Part shown: positions 12,830 to 20,850 of the stretch, one piece after another | Layout of the letters: each line of letters starts with the position of its first letter | How positions within the stretch are numbered: the first letter of the stretch is position 1 | IMG/VR virus record: IMGVR_UViG_3300025685_000033 | Span: 1-21,417 of that record | Source of the DNA: a virus | Length of the DNA stretch: 21,417 nucleotides | Strand: one strand, 5' to 3' | Translations under genes and position numbers: made by a program | The notes under the pieces: generated by a model | Seen by the model: the letters and a program-made list of their open reading frames with translations, nothing else | Database searches by the model: none | Told to the model about the DNA's origin: nothing

Positions 12830-14947
12830 CTAAGAATTAAATTTTAAAGTTATCCCATTTTTTATATTTCCGCCCGAACCTTTTACACGATAAATTCCTG
12901 GACCACTGTCTTCGTTAGTGCCGCCTCCGCCAGATGGCGGGGGTGGGGGATCTTCATTTCCAGTTAATCGTATTTCGTCCGGCATATATAAAACCTTATT
13001 ATTGCCATTGCCGAGCATAAGAGACATAGTCGAATATCCCTTATTAAAAAATGGATCGATTTGGCGGAAAAGCCCACTTACAGTAAGGGGGGTCGACGGC
13101 GACTGGGACGCCCATTGATTAAACCTTTTCGATGTATAATAATATCCTTCAGCAATAGATGAAGAAGAAAAAGGATATTTACCAATAACTTGATTCGCTT
13201 GAACACCATCAATTAGCAAAGTGGCAGGACTTACTTGATCCCATTCAAGATCAGTAAAAGACCAATTGGATTCTGGTGGATCTTCGCGAATTACACCGTC
13301 TAAAGCATTATCAATTAAAAGAGATTTTAATTCCGAAGGAGTTGGATATCTGTTATTTTTATGATAAAAGTATTCTGCATAACACGCTGCCATTCCTGCA
13401 GTTACTGGAGTGGCAGAAGATGTTCCGCCAAACATTCTCCATTCAAAACCGTCATTATAAGTTAAACTACCATCAGTAGAAGCATATCCGGACCATGTTG
13501 CTGTAGCGTGTGCATATAAATCTACTCCTGGTCCTCTTGCACTATATCCTTCTATAAAATAATGAACTCCAGAACTGTTAAGAGCGCCCACCACTATTCT
13601 TTTGTTTTGGGGTATCCAATAATGAATTCTAGAACGAAATCCATGATAGTATATGTTTTCAGGATTTGTTGGATGTAAAGCAGATCCGGCCAAATCAGTG
13701 AACCCATCATTTCTAAACATGTTGATATTTCTAGTGGTAATTTGTCTTTCGTAATTTCCCAGTCCTTCTTCCCAAACGACATAATTATTAGATTCTGTTT
13801 CTTCACTTCCTACTGCAAGAGGATAATTCCCAGCAGACATAAAATTTGTTATACCAGCATCCCATGCCGTTGCAAATAAATTTGCTACAACTTCGGTGTC
13901 GCCCGCTCTTGGATTAATATCTTCGTTTTGGTATGGAAAAAACAAACCATCATATGGTACGCGATCGTCTGACTGAAAAGCAGAAACAGGTATAATTCCT
14001 GCATCAACAAATGCGCTGTAATCAAAATCCCAAGTAGATCCGGGTCTATTAGTAGTAACGCCGTCTTTAACTACGCTTGTAATATTATCAAAATTAAGAA
14101 AACCTTGAAGGTCATATGGTTGCCCCCAGCTATTAGTCAAGATGGTCGGGTTCTTAAATCCAGTTTCAGGATTAACAGGTTTTGCTGAATTCCAACTAAT
14201 AATCGCATTTAAAATTTCTGCAATTGTAGATGCACTGTTGAATTGCATTCCATAAATATTTGCTCTTTTGGCAAATCCAGAATAAATGCCGCAAGAAACG
14301 TTTGCACACCCCGAAGCGTGAACCGCAAAATGAGTTTCGGTTCCGGTTTGTAAAGTTTGATTTGTGCCCTTATTAGTAGAAGACAACCCCGAATCATACA
14401 AGCTCCAATTAACTCTTCGATATCTGGTGTTGCCTGGATTGTCTAAATCATCAAAATTAGGGTGATCGCTGGGAAATATTGAATTGCTCCCCGACCCAAA
14501 AGATGACCCAGGATCTAATATAAAAACATCTATGTTTTTTCCTGTCCAATAATTTGTATATGTCGCGTCAACATTAGTGTCTGTATCATTATTAGCAAGA
14601 CCATATGTGTTAGGAGAAAGTTCGTCTTTCATTCCTGTATGTTTAATATGAGTCATGTTGGCATATTCCGAACCGTTTTCTGTGGCCGCCGGAATTCTCA
14701 TAGTAAAATTTGACGTTAGTGTAGTAGGTTCTGCAACAGACTCAGGTATATGTTTTGCTTCTGTTTTCGAAGCATTATAACATGTTTTAATTTCTGAATA
14801 AGATGCAAATTCTTCTACTGATTCTCCGAATGCAACTAACATATTTGGAAAATTATTTAAAGAAGAACTTATATTTATTTCAGGATGATCCGATAAAAAA
14901 GTTTCTTTATTCGTTTCATCGTAGAGTACTAAATAAAACTTATCCAC
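12830..14947 (-). CDS. Subtilisin-like serine protease (peptidase S8 type), probably virion-associated
   Basis: This 705-residue protein has a complete subtilase active site. Asp145 sits in DVFILDPG, His210 in HASGCANVSCG (same spacing as HGTHVAGTVAG), the oxyanion Asn374 in FMSAGN, and the nucleophile Ser510 in GGTSSATPVTAG. IYSGFAKRANIYGMQF matches the usual GVAPxAxIYxxKV segment. Residues 1-90 may be a propeptide or anchor (MDKFYLVLYDETN). The C-terminus holds a Pro-Gly linker (DPPPPPSGGGG, 666-676) and a short tail ending NGITLKFNS. There is no signal peptide, as expected for a protein carried in the particle. GTG 14947-14945 is the start because AAGGAG lies five bases upstream. It follows the fibre gene by nine bases. 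It could mature the fibre or digest host surface proteins; both are inference. Confidence 0.92.
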   Translation of the reverse strand: MDKFYLVLYDETNKETFLSDHPEINISSSLNNFPNMLVAFGESVEEFASYSEIKTCYNASKTEAKHIPESVAEPTTLTSNFTMRIPAATENGSEYANMTHIKHTGMKDELSPNTYGLANNDTDTNVDATYTNYWTGKNIDVFILDPGSSFGSGSNSIFPSDHPNFDDLDNPGNTRYRRVNWSLYDSGLSSTNKGTNQTLQTGTETHFAVHASGCANVSCGIYSGFAKRANIYGMQFNSASTIAEILNAIISWNSAKPVNPETGFKNPTILTNSWGQPYDLQGFLNFDNITSVVKDGVTTNRPGSTWDFDYSAFVDAGIIPVSAFQSDDRVPYDGLFFPYQNEDINPRAGDTEVVANLFATAWDAGITNFMSAGNYPLAVGSEETESNNYVVWEEGLGNYERQITTRNINMFRNDGFTDLAGSALHPTNPENIYYHGFRSRIHYWIPQNKRIVVGALNSSGVHYFIEGYSARGPGVDLYAHATATWSGYASTDGSLTYNDGFEWRMFGGTSSATPVTAGMAACYAEYFYHKNNRYPTPSELKSLLIDNALDGVIREDPPESNWSFTDLEWDQVSPATLLIDGVQANQVIGKYPFSSSSIAEGYYYTSKRFNQWASQSPSTPLTVSGLFRQIDPFFNKGYSTMSLMLGNGNNKVLYMPDEIRLTGNEDPPPPPSGGGGTNEDSGPGIYRVKGSGGNIKNGITLKFNS

Positions 14948-14952
14948 GATTA

Positions 14953-14958
14953 CTCCTT
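14953..14958 (-). promoter_or_regulatory. Strong ribosome binding site that sets the GTG start of the protease
   Basis: AAGGAG on the minus strand overlaps the TAA stop of the fibre gene (TAAGGAG) and is five bases from the GTG at 14947. The start is therefore GTG, and termination of the fibre gene places ribosomes directly on this site. Confidence 0.85.
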
Positions 14959-17900
14959 AGTTTAAATCGACCCAAGCGCTGTTGGCATAACCTCTAAATT
15001 TATGAGTTGTAGTATTGTAATACATATCACCATTTACACTACCACTCACAGGATCTGCAGATAATGTCGCTAACCTGAACGGAGTATTGTTAACCTGAAC
15101 CCTAGTAGTTGCGGTTAATTCGATCGCACTACCAGAAGTAATTTCTGGCGTACCTGCGCCGTTAGCAATAATTTCTCCAGAAACAATTAAGTCTCCTGTT
15201 ATTGCTACCGCTTTGGCAAAACTTACGGAATCGGTTACCGACCAAGCGCCAGACGTATTATCTATTTGTGTTGCACTAAAAGCGAAATCGCCTAGTTCTG
15301 CAGGAGAATAGAAAAAGTCTCCGGCAGTTACACCGTTATCGCTGTAAGTTAATGAACCTCCACCAGAAGCAGATTGCTGTATAACTTCTAAATCGGTGAA
15401 TGCAATTCCACCACCACCACCGCCTGCTCCGCCGCCACCACCGCCAGCAGGTGTGCCGCCCGTTCCATCATTACCCCAAAGTAATTGTCCAGCAGAATCA
15501 AAGACTACAAAAGACCTTCCTGCACTATCGAGTAACCTTCCTACAGACGATGCATCTCCTGATAATTGTAGGTCGCCAATAACATTTACCGAGTCAAGAT
15601 TTGAAACTCCATTAACAATAATATTGCCAGAAGTTTCGAGAGTATCTGCTGTTATAGCAGTAGTTACGTCTAATACGCCAACGTCTAATCTATTAGAAGA
15701 AGGATTATAGAAAAAATCAGTATCAAACTCTACACTGTCTTCACCCGCAGTGTTTTGTCTTCTGAACAGAGGAAAAACAGTATCATTATCATTAACAGGA
15801 ACAGCGTTTAGGGTTACAGAATTAGCATTTAAAAACGGCGCAGTAGAAATCCATACTGGGACATTGCCATTATGACTAAGAATAGCGTTGGTTCCCGCAC
15901 CATTTGTAAACGCTAATCTATCTACATTAGGATCACCATATAATAATTCTCCGCCAATCTTTGTTCTCAATCCTGTACCGCCTGAAGAAACCATAGGAGG
16001 CTCTCCAAAACTAACAGAATCACTAGTAGTAAGTTTGGACTGAATTAAAATATCTCTGTTACTAAATGTAGTTTGATTGTTTCCGAAAATTACAGACTGC
16101 GTTCCGACAGGATTTATGGATAATGTACCATCAATCGTGGTGGAGTCTAGTGTGGTGAGACCATCTACGTTTAAATTAGAAAAAACGTCAATGCCTTCTG
16201 AATCTCCAGCGCCGATACGCATTTTCTCATATAGAGAAGCATAACCTGTTTGATTACCTCTAGTCCAAAAACCTAATCGTGTGCCTGCTTGTTCACTTCC
16301 GGAATTCCAATTCGTAGATGCCTTTGCAGTGATCTGTGCGCCGGTTCTATTAACACCCAAATCAGTCGCAGAAAATTGAACAGCACCCAATTGATCGTTT
16401 GACAGAATACCAACGTCTTGTCTATGAAGTTGAAGTATCGCATTAGAAGTAGCGTCAGAAACTTGTAGTGTTGGTATTCCATCACTAGTAATTTGAGTAG
16501 CAGAACCAGAATTAATACCTACCCTTAACTGTCCATCAATCGTGGTCGAGTCAAGTGTGGTGAGACCAGTAGCGTCGAGATTTGCAAAAAACGCATTACG
16601 GTTTTCATCAATTACTAAATCAAAATTAGCAAGATTATCATCGTCGGCAAAACTATTTCCATCCCAAATTCTAAATTCTTTTGAACCAATTGCATTAGAA
16701 GTAGTTCTGCCAACAGTAGTTACATCATGCAAAGATACTCCACCAAGTATAGCGGATAACGACCTTCTGTCTAAAGACTGATTAACAGAATCGTATACTA
16801 TAAGAAAATCAGAAGTTGACTCCGTTTTGTCTATTCCTGGGTAGAAAATAGTGTTAGCAAAAACAGGAGAAACTGTAGTCGAATCGCGATTTAATCCGTC
16901 AGCATTTAAAGCAGCGCCAATATTCATCACTTCTTGCAAATTGAGATCAGAAGTTGTTTGAATAATCGTAGGAATGTTACCGCGACGAACACTATCAGTG
17001 TTAGTATTGATTATCAACATCTGATAGAAATCTGATGTAGGCGCTGCTTCTAATGCCGCTTGAGCGGTAAGAGGAGCATTTAATGACAATCCGCCGTCAA
17101 GAACAACTGCAATATTCGTAGAATCTCTGTGTCCACCGAAATGTCGATTCGCCCCAGTTTCAGTTACGTCTTGTAGATCTTGCGGGGTAAACGCACTAGA
17201 AGAGAGTTGTCGCGTGACAAGATCGTCGCCGTCTAGCATAACTGCAATATCAACTGCCGCAGAAGATAAGCTTGTCAATGCTAGATTCGGGAAAGACAAA
17301 TCAGTAGCAACTACTGTATTATCTTTCGGACCTTTAGATGTAAGAGAAGCGAGAGTTTCTGCATCAGAATCTAAAAACGCAAGGTTGCCTAAGTCTCTAA
17401 ATCCAACACTATCGTTGCTCGCAATAAACAATGCGTTTTGAATGTTCTGCGCAGCATACGGTACATTATCAAAGTCTGGCGGATTAGTGATTTCTAATGT
17501 ACCAATTGTTACACCGTTTGAAGAGGTATTGCCTTTATTAAGAACAAAATCTAAAGTTATATCATTTTGCGATAAATTCGCAGCAGTCCCTAAAGTACGA
17601 ACACCAACGCTATCTCTTCCGCCGAGACTTGCTGGCAGTCCATCGCTTACCAAAGTCATTACACGAAGATTTGTCGGATCGGATACTAGTCCTGCTGAGT
17701 CTACTCTAAATCCGCTCTTTATAAAAGGTTGATGCGGACCAGTGCTATCGCCAAACCCTAAAACTCTATCCCAACTCAGAGAAGAGATTTGCGTGAAAGC
17801 GCCATCTTCAAAATTTCTAAACCCTACACTATCATTCTCGCCTAAAAATAATCCAGTTGTTTCAGTTGATAGGTTTTGCGCGCCAGAAAGAAACACGCCA

Positions 17901-20464
17901 GCGGTAGCAGCAGCGTTTAAATTAGTTGCTCCGCTAACAGTTAAATCACTATCAACAGTAAGATTTACATCTACAACCCAAGAACCTGCTCCGTCATATA
18001 AGAAAGAAGCGAACGGGTTTACCGAGTCAGCAATTTTTATACCAGCGTTGGCAGTGTTAGTTTCAGTTACTTCGCCATACGCTATAACAATATTTTTATC
18101 GTTTACATTTAACGTTTCGGTATTGACATACGTTGTCGTACCGTTAACAGTTAGATTACCGGTAATGGTTAAGTTTGTGCCTACAGTAGCGCTGTCCGTT
18201 AATATTAGACCACCCGCGCGAATAAGAGAATTACCTACTGCTTCTATTTTATCGCTGTCGTCAGAAATAAAATCATAAATTCCTGGATAACCAGCAAACG
18301 CAGGATCTGTAAACCTAATATAATTTCTATCGCCTTGAAATTTTGGATCTAGAAAATGTTGATCTGCTGTTCCAGAGAGATCATTAAAAAATATTTTATC
18401 TTGAACATGGATATCTCGATCAGAATCAATAACGACATTATAATTGCCAGAAAATTGATTGTTATCAGCAAACCCTGTTTTGTCATAAATGTATACTGCT
18501 TGAACACCAATATCATTACTAGTCGTCTTTCCTTGAGAAGTTACTGAATGTAACGTTTCTCCGGTAATCGCTTCTTGAGAAATGTCTTGAAAACCAATTT
18601 CATTGGTAGTAGTATTTTTAACTAGCACCCTAAGACTATTTGTAGACTCAATATTGGGTAAAAGGAAAGCGCCTTCAATAGTAGTCGAATCTTTAAATAC
18701 TACTGAGTCGCCGAATTCTGAATACCCAGTTGTTATAATACCATTGGTCGTAATTCTAGCAGTGGTACTGTCGCCCTGATCTGTGACCAATTGCAAAGTT
18801 GGGTCTGAAAAAGCAGAAGCAGCAAGAGTTCTTTGCTTGATAGTCCCATCGTCTTCGATCATAACAGCGGTTGATTCTATCGCTGTCTGTGCAAGGTTTA
18901 CCATTTTTATGGCAGAACCAGCAATGCCCGCATCTATTGTAGTAGAGTCTAATGTCGTCGCCCCGTCTACATCAAAATTGATCGACACATTAAGATTTTT
19001 AGAAGTTAATGTGTCTCCATCAAAAGTTAAATCTGCGTCATCTGTTACTTCGCCGCTCGCTCCTGCGATAAGTACTCTCTGATTAGTTAAATCACTAACT
19101 TGTAAAGTATTGACAACTGCTCCATCAGTAGCAGTGAACAAATCATTTACTACTAATGGACCATCAACCGTAGTACTGTCTAAACTAGCAGTTGTTTGGA
19201 CATCTAAACTGTTATACTTGACCGTTAATCCATGGGTTGTAATATTAGCAGTAGTGCTATCGAGAAGTGCTAATTCTGTTAAAGTTCTTACGCCAAGAGC
19301 ATCAGCATCTGCGACAGTTCCGCGAAAAACTGCGCTAAAAGTATTTCCTGCGGGCGGACTAGTGAAATTGATACCGCCGCTGAAAATAGCAAGGTTGCCT
19401 GTTTCTCCAGTTGCAAATCCTGGTTCTGTTCTTGCAGTTACGGTATGTAACGTTTCGTCGTTACCCAAAAGATCGTCATAATCAAAATCAGCATACTGAA
19501 CGTTTTTAATATTACCGTTTGGTGGAATAGTTCCAACGCTATCAAACACCATCATACGAACAGTGTCGCCGGAAACAAAAGTTTTAACAGATGTGCCTGG
19601 AAGTTTTAATCTATTTGCACCGATAGAAAAAGTAGTGCTGTCTTGCACCGCTAGATCTCTAAGACTACGAGTACCAATTGAATCGTCTAATCCAGTATAG
19701 ACTAATGCAGTTCTTGCGTCTACACTTGCTCGCCCAGGAGGAGCAGAGTTAAAACTAAAAAATGGAGCGTTTATCCCAGATGTAGTTACTGCGCCTTTCT
19801 TGGGAGTTGAACCTGCATCACCAGAAGCAAGGGATTGGTCTGTAGTTTGTCGTAAAGTAGGAGCAACGAATGCAAATAATGCTTCTCTTTGACCAACGCT
19901 ATCGTTAGAACCTATAGTTAAAAGCGTATTATCTATTAATGCTGGCGCAGAATAAAATAACTGCGGACCATCTACAATAAGATTTTTGCCAGTACCACCA
20001 TTAATAGTAACATCGCCTAGAGCAGATAAACTTGCATCAGCGTCTAAAGTTAATGCTCCTCCAACAAGGTCTATGCCTTGAGTGGTTTCGTTGCCTTGAG
20101 TAGTAACTTGCTCTAAGGTTGGCAGAGAGAAAGCAGAAGAAGCGAGTTGACGATAACCAACACTATCTGCTCCGCTATGAGAATTCGGATCGTTGTTAAG
20201 AATTAAAGCATAGTTGCCGTCGACTACAAAATCGTCGTAGTTGGGCAACCTATCGTTAGTAAAAGAAAGTCCGCCCAATTCGGGTTCGCGAACGAATTTG
20301 CGAGTTCCATCGGCATTAGAAACAAATATACTATTATTCGAATCAGGATTACCCGGATTCGGTTCTGCCTGTTCAAGCGATAAGTATTGATAACGATCAG
20401 CGTCTAATTCTGATGCTGGTCTTCGTAATACTTTCCCTGCTAACGATATAAGTCTCTTAGCCAT
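14957..20464 (-). CDS. Giant modular tail-fibre-like protein, 1835 residues
   Basis: This is a long fibre-like structural protein built of short beta-rich modules. Three motifs recur. DSVGxRxL followed by AF or a similar pair occurs about ten times (for example residues 100, 188, 878, 951 and 1018). LxxVTxxGxxTTxxI occurs near 117, 557, 637 and 1245. TTLDSTTIDG-like units occur near 426, 503, 1302 and 1437. LTVNGTTTYVNTETLNVNDK (771-790) is common in fibres of marine T4-like phages. A glycine-rich hinge (1669-1686) separates a C-terminal tip ending NGDMYYNTTTHKFRGYANSAWVDLN-like sequence, a usual fibre tip. I see no peptidase S74 chaperone. The ATG overlaps the previous stop by eight bases. 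It probably mediates host adsorption. The attachment site on the particle is unknown. Confidence 0.88.
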   Translation of the reverse strand: MAKRLISLAGKVLRRPASELDADRYQYLSLEQAEPNPGNPDSNNSIFVSNADGTRKFVREPELGGLSFTNDRLPNYDDFVVDGNYALILNNDPNSHSGADSVGYRQLASSAFSLPTLEQVTTQGNETTQGIDLVGGALTLDADASLSALGDVTINGGTGKNLIVDGPQLFYSAPALIDNTLLTIGSNDSVGQREALFAFVAPTLRQTTDQSLASGDAGSTPKKGAVTTSGINAPFFSFNSAPPGRASVDARTALVYTGLDDSIGTRSLRDLAVQDSTTFSIGANRLKLPGTSVKTFVSGDTVRMMVFDSVGTIPPNGNIKNVQYADFDYDDLLGNDETLHTVTARTEPGFATGETGNLAIFSGGINFTSPPAGNTFSAVFRGTVADADALGVRTLTELALLDSTTANITTHGLTVKYNSLDVQTTASLDSTTVDGPLVVNDLFTATDGAVVNTLQVSDLTNQRVLIAGASGEVTDDADLTFDGDTLTSKNLNVSINFDVDGATTLDSTTIDAGIAGSAIKMVNLAQTAIESTAVMIEDDGTIKQRTLAASAFSDPTLQLVTDQGDSTTARITTNGIITTGYSEFGDSVVFKDSTTIEGAFLLPNIESTNSLRVLVKNTTTNEIGFQDISQEAITGETLHSVTSQGKTTSNDIGVQAVYIYDKTGFADNNQFSGNYNVVIDSDRDIHVQDKIFFNDLSGTADQHFLDPKFQGDRNYIRFTDPAFAGYPGIYDFISDDSDKIEAVGNSLIRAGGLILTDSATVGTNLTITGNLTVNGTTTYVNTETLNVNDKNIVIAYGEVTETNTANAGIKIADSVNPFASFLYDGAGSWVVDVNLTVDSDLTVSGATNLNAAATAGVFLSGAQNLSTETTGLFLGENDSVGFRNFEDGAFTQISSLSWDRVLGFGDSTGPHQPFIKSGFRVDSAGLVSDPTNLRVMTLVSDGLPASLGGRDSVGVRTLGTAANLSQNDITLDFVLNKGNTSSNGVTIGTLEITNPPDFDNVPYAAQNIQNALFIASNDSVGFRDLGNLAFLDSDAETLASLTSKGPKDNTVVATDLSFPNLALTSLSSAAVDIAVMLDGDDLVTRQLSSSAFTPQDLQDVTETGANRHFGGHRDSTNIAVVLDGGLSLNAPLTAQAALEAAPTSDFYQMLIINTNTDSVRRGNIPTIIQTTSDLNLQEVMNIGAALNADGLNRDSTTVSPVFANTIFYPGIDKTESTSDFLIVYDSVNQSLDRRSLSAILGGVSLHDVTTVGRTTSNAIGSKEFRIWDGNSFADDDNLANFDLVIDENRNAFFANLDATGLTTLDSTTIDGQLRVGINSGSATQITSDGIPTLQVSDATSNAILQLHRQDVGILSNDQLGAVQFSATDLGVNRTGAQITAKASTNWNSGSEQAGTRLGFWTRGNQTGYASLYEKMRIGAGDSEGIDVFSNLNVDGLTTLDSTTIDGTLSINPVGTQSVIFGNNQTTFSNRDILIQSKLTTSDSVSFGEPPMVSSGGTGLRTKIGGELLYGDPNVDRLAFTNGAGTNAILSHNGNVPVWISTAPFLNANSVTLNAVPVNDNDTVFPLFRRQNTAGEDSVEFDTDFFYNPSSNRLDVGVLDVTTAITADTLETSGNIIVNGVSNLDSVNVIGDLQLSGDASSVGRLLDSAGRSFVVFDSAGQLLWGNDGTGGTPAGGGGGGAGGGGGGIAFTDLEVIQQSASGGGSLTYSDNGVTAGDFFYSPAELGDFAFSATQIDNTSGAWSVTDSVSFAKAVAITGDLIVSGEIIANGAGTPEITSGSAIELTATTRVQVNNTPFRLATLSADPVSGSVNGDMYYNTTTHKFRGYANSAWVDLN
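15409..15462 (-). repeat. Glycine-rich hinge in the fibre protein
   Basis: A CCACCACCACC / GCCGCC-rich stretch on the plus strand encodes two runs of six glycines separated by one Ala (about residues 1669-1686). It is a likely flexible linker between the shaft and the C-terminal tip, and the composition is markedly more GC-rich than its surroundings. Confidence 0.8.
16128..16163 (-). repeat. 36-bp direct repeat in the fibre gene, copy 1
   Basis: This stretch differs from 16533-16568 at only two of 36 positions, by eye. It encodes the TTLDSTTIDG module. The near-identity at the DNA level, against more diverged copies near 18670 and 18940, suggests a recent duplication or gene conversion. Confidence 0.8.
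16533..16568 (-). repeat. 36-bp direct repeat in the fibre gene, copy 2
   Basis: Second copy of the repeat at 16128-16163 (34 of 36 identical), also encoding TTLDSTTIDG. The two copies are about 405 bases, or 135 residues, apart in the same frame. Confidence 0.8.
16586..16825 (-). repeat. About 80-residue internal duplication in the fibre, C-terminal copy
   Basis: Residues 1214-1293 align with 605-685. Shared landmarks in the same order are ES at the start, LHDVTTVGRTTSNAIG, FRIWDGNSFADDDN, and FDLVIDENR. The DNA is diverged, so the duplication is older than the 36-bp repeat. Confidence 0.75.
18410..18652 (-). repeat. About 80-residue internal duplication in the fibre, N-terminal copy
   Basis: Residues 605-685 contain ESTNS, LHSVTSQGKTTSNDIG, YIYDKTGFADNNQ, and YNVVIDSDR, in the same order and spacing as residues 1214-1293. 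Confidence 0.75.
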
Positions 20465-20849
20465 TTAACGATTCCAGATAACTCAAAGTTAAAAGCAAAC
20501 TATTATTAGTGTCTTCAGTGCCGTTAAATCGATGCGTATACGCAAGGATTTCGTTATTCTCTTGTACGATTAATTTGCCTGTCAAAACTCCGGCAGCATC
20601 ATTTGTTTGAATTGCAAAATTGTTTACCAATTTGGTTTCGACTTGAGTTCCAACATCTTTGTGTATAAAAGTAGTCCCGACTGTTCTATCTGCAGAATCA
20701 ACATTCGAAACCTGTGCCATAAGAACAATCGCAGTCACTCCGGGAGGTGCTCTATATACAAATTTATCTGTTCCCTGTACGCCAAAATCGGCATCAGAAT
20801 CCGCGAGACTTTTTGTTGTAGTTTTAAATACATTTAATGGAGTAGCCAT
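20457..20849 (-). CDS. Small virion structural protein, 130 residues, cyanophage type
   Basis: The protein begins MATPLNVFKTTTKSL and contains YRAPPGVTAIVLMAQVSNVDS, then TTFIHKDVG, ETKLVNNFAIQTNDA, GKLIVQENNEI and a C-terminal LTLSYLESLNG. Small proteins of this pattern (N-terminal LNVFKT, central APxGxTxIVLxAQ, C-terminal ESLN) occur beside fibre genes in marine T4-like phages as virion proteins; I recall this from family knowledge and cannot verify it here. Alternating hydrophobic residues suggest a compact beta fold. The ATG has AGAGGG six bases upstream. It is one base downstream of the preceding gene and overlaps the fibre start by eight bases, so it may be a fibre adaptor or cap. The function is inferred. 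Confidence 0.78.
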   Translation of the reverse strand: MATPLNVFKTTTKSLADSDADFGVQGTDKFVYRAPPGVTAIVLMAQVSNVDSADRTVGTTFIHKDVGTQVETKLVNNFAIQTNDAAGVLTGKLIVQENNEILAYTHRFNGTEDTNNSLLLTLSYLESLNG

Positions 20850-20850
20850 T

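Noticed and set aside
12924-12937. GC-rich hairpin CCGCC-AGAT-GGCGG as a terminator
   Set aside because: It is inside the protease gene, encodes the Pro-Gly linker and has no following U-tract.
17742-18278. A 178-residue open frame on the plus strand, and many other plus-strand frames
   Set aside because: They lie antisense inside well-supported minus-strand genes, have low-complexity shadow translations and lack consistent ribosome binding sites.
14957-20464. A CRISPR-like array because of repeated short segments
   Set aside because: The repeats are in-frame protein modules of variable spacing and divergence, without constant repeat-spacer structure.
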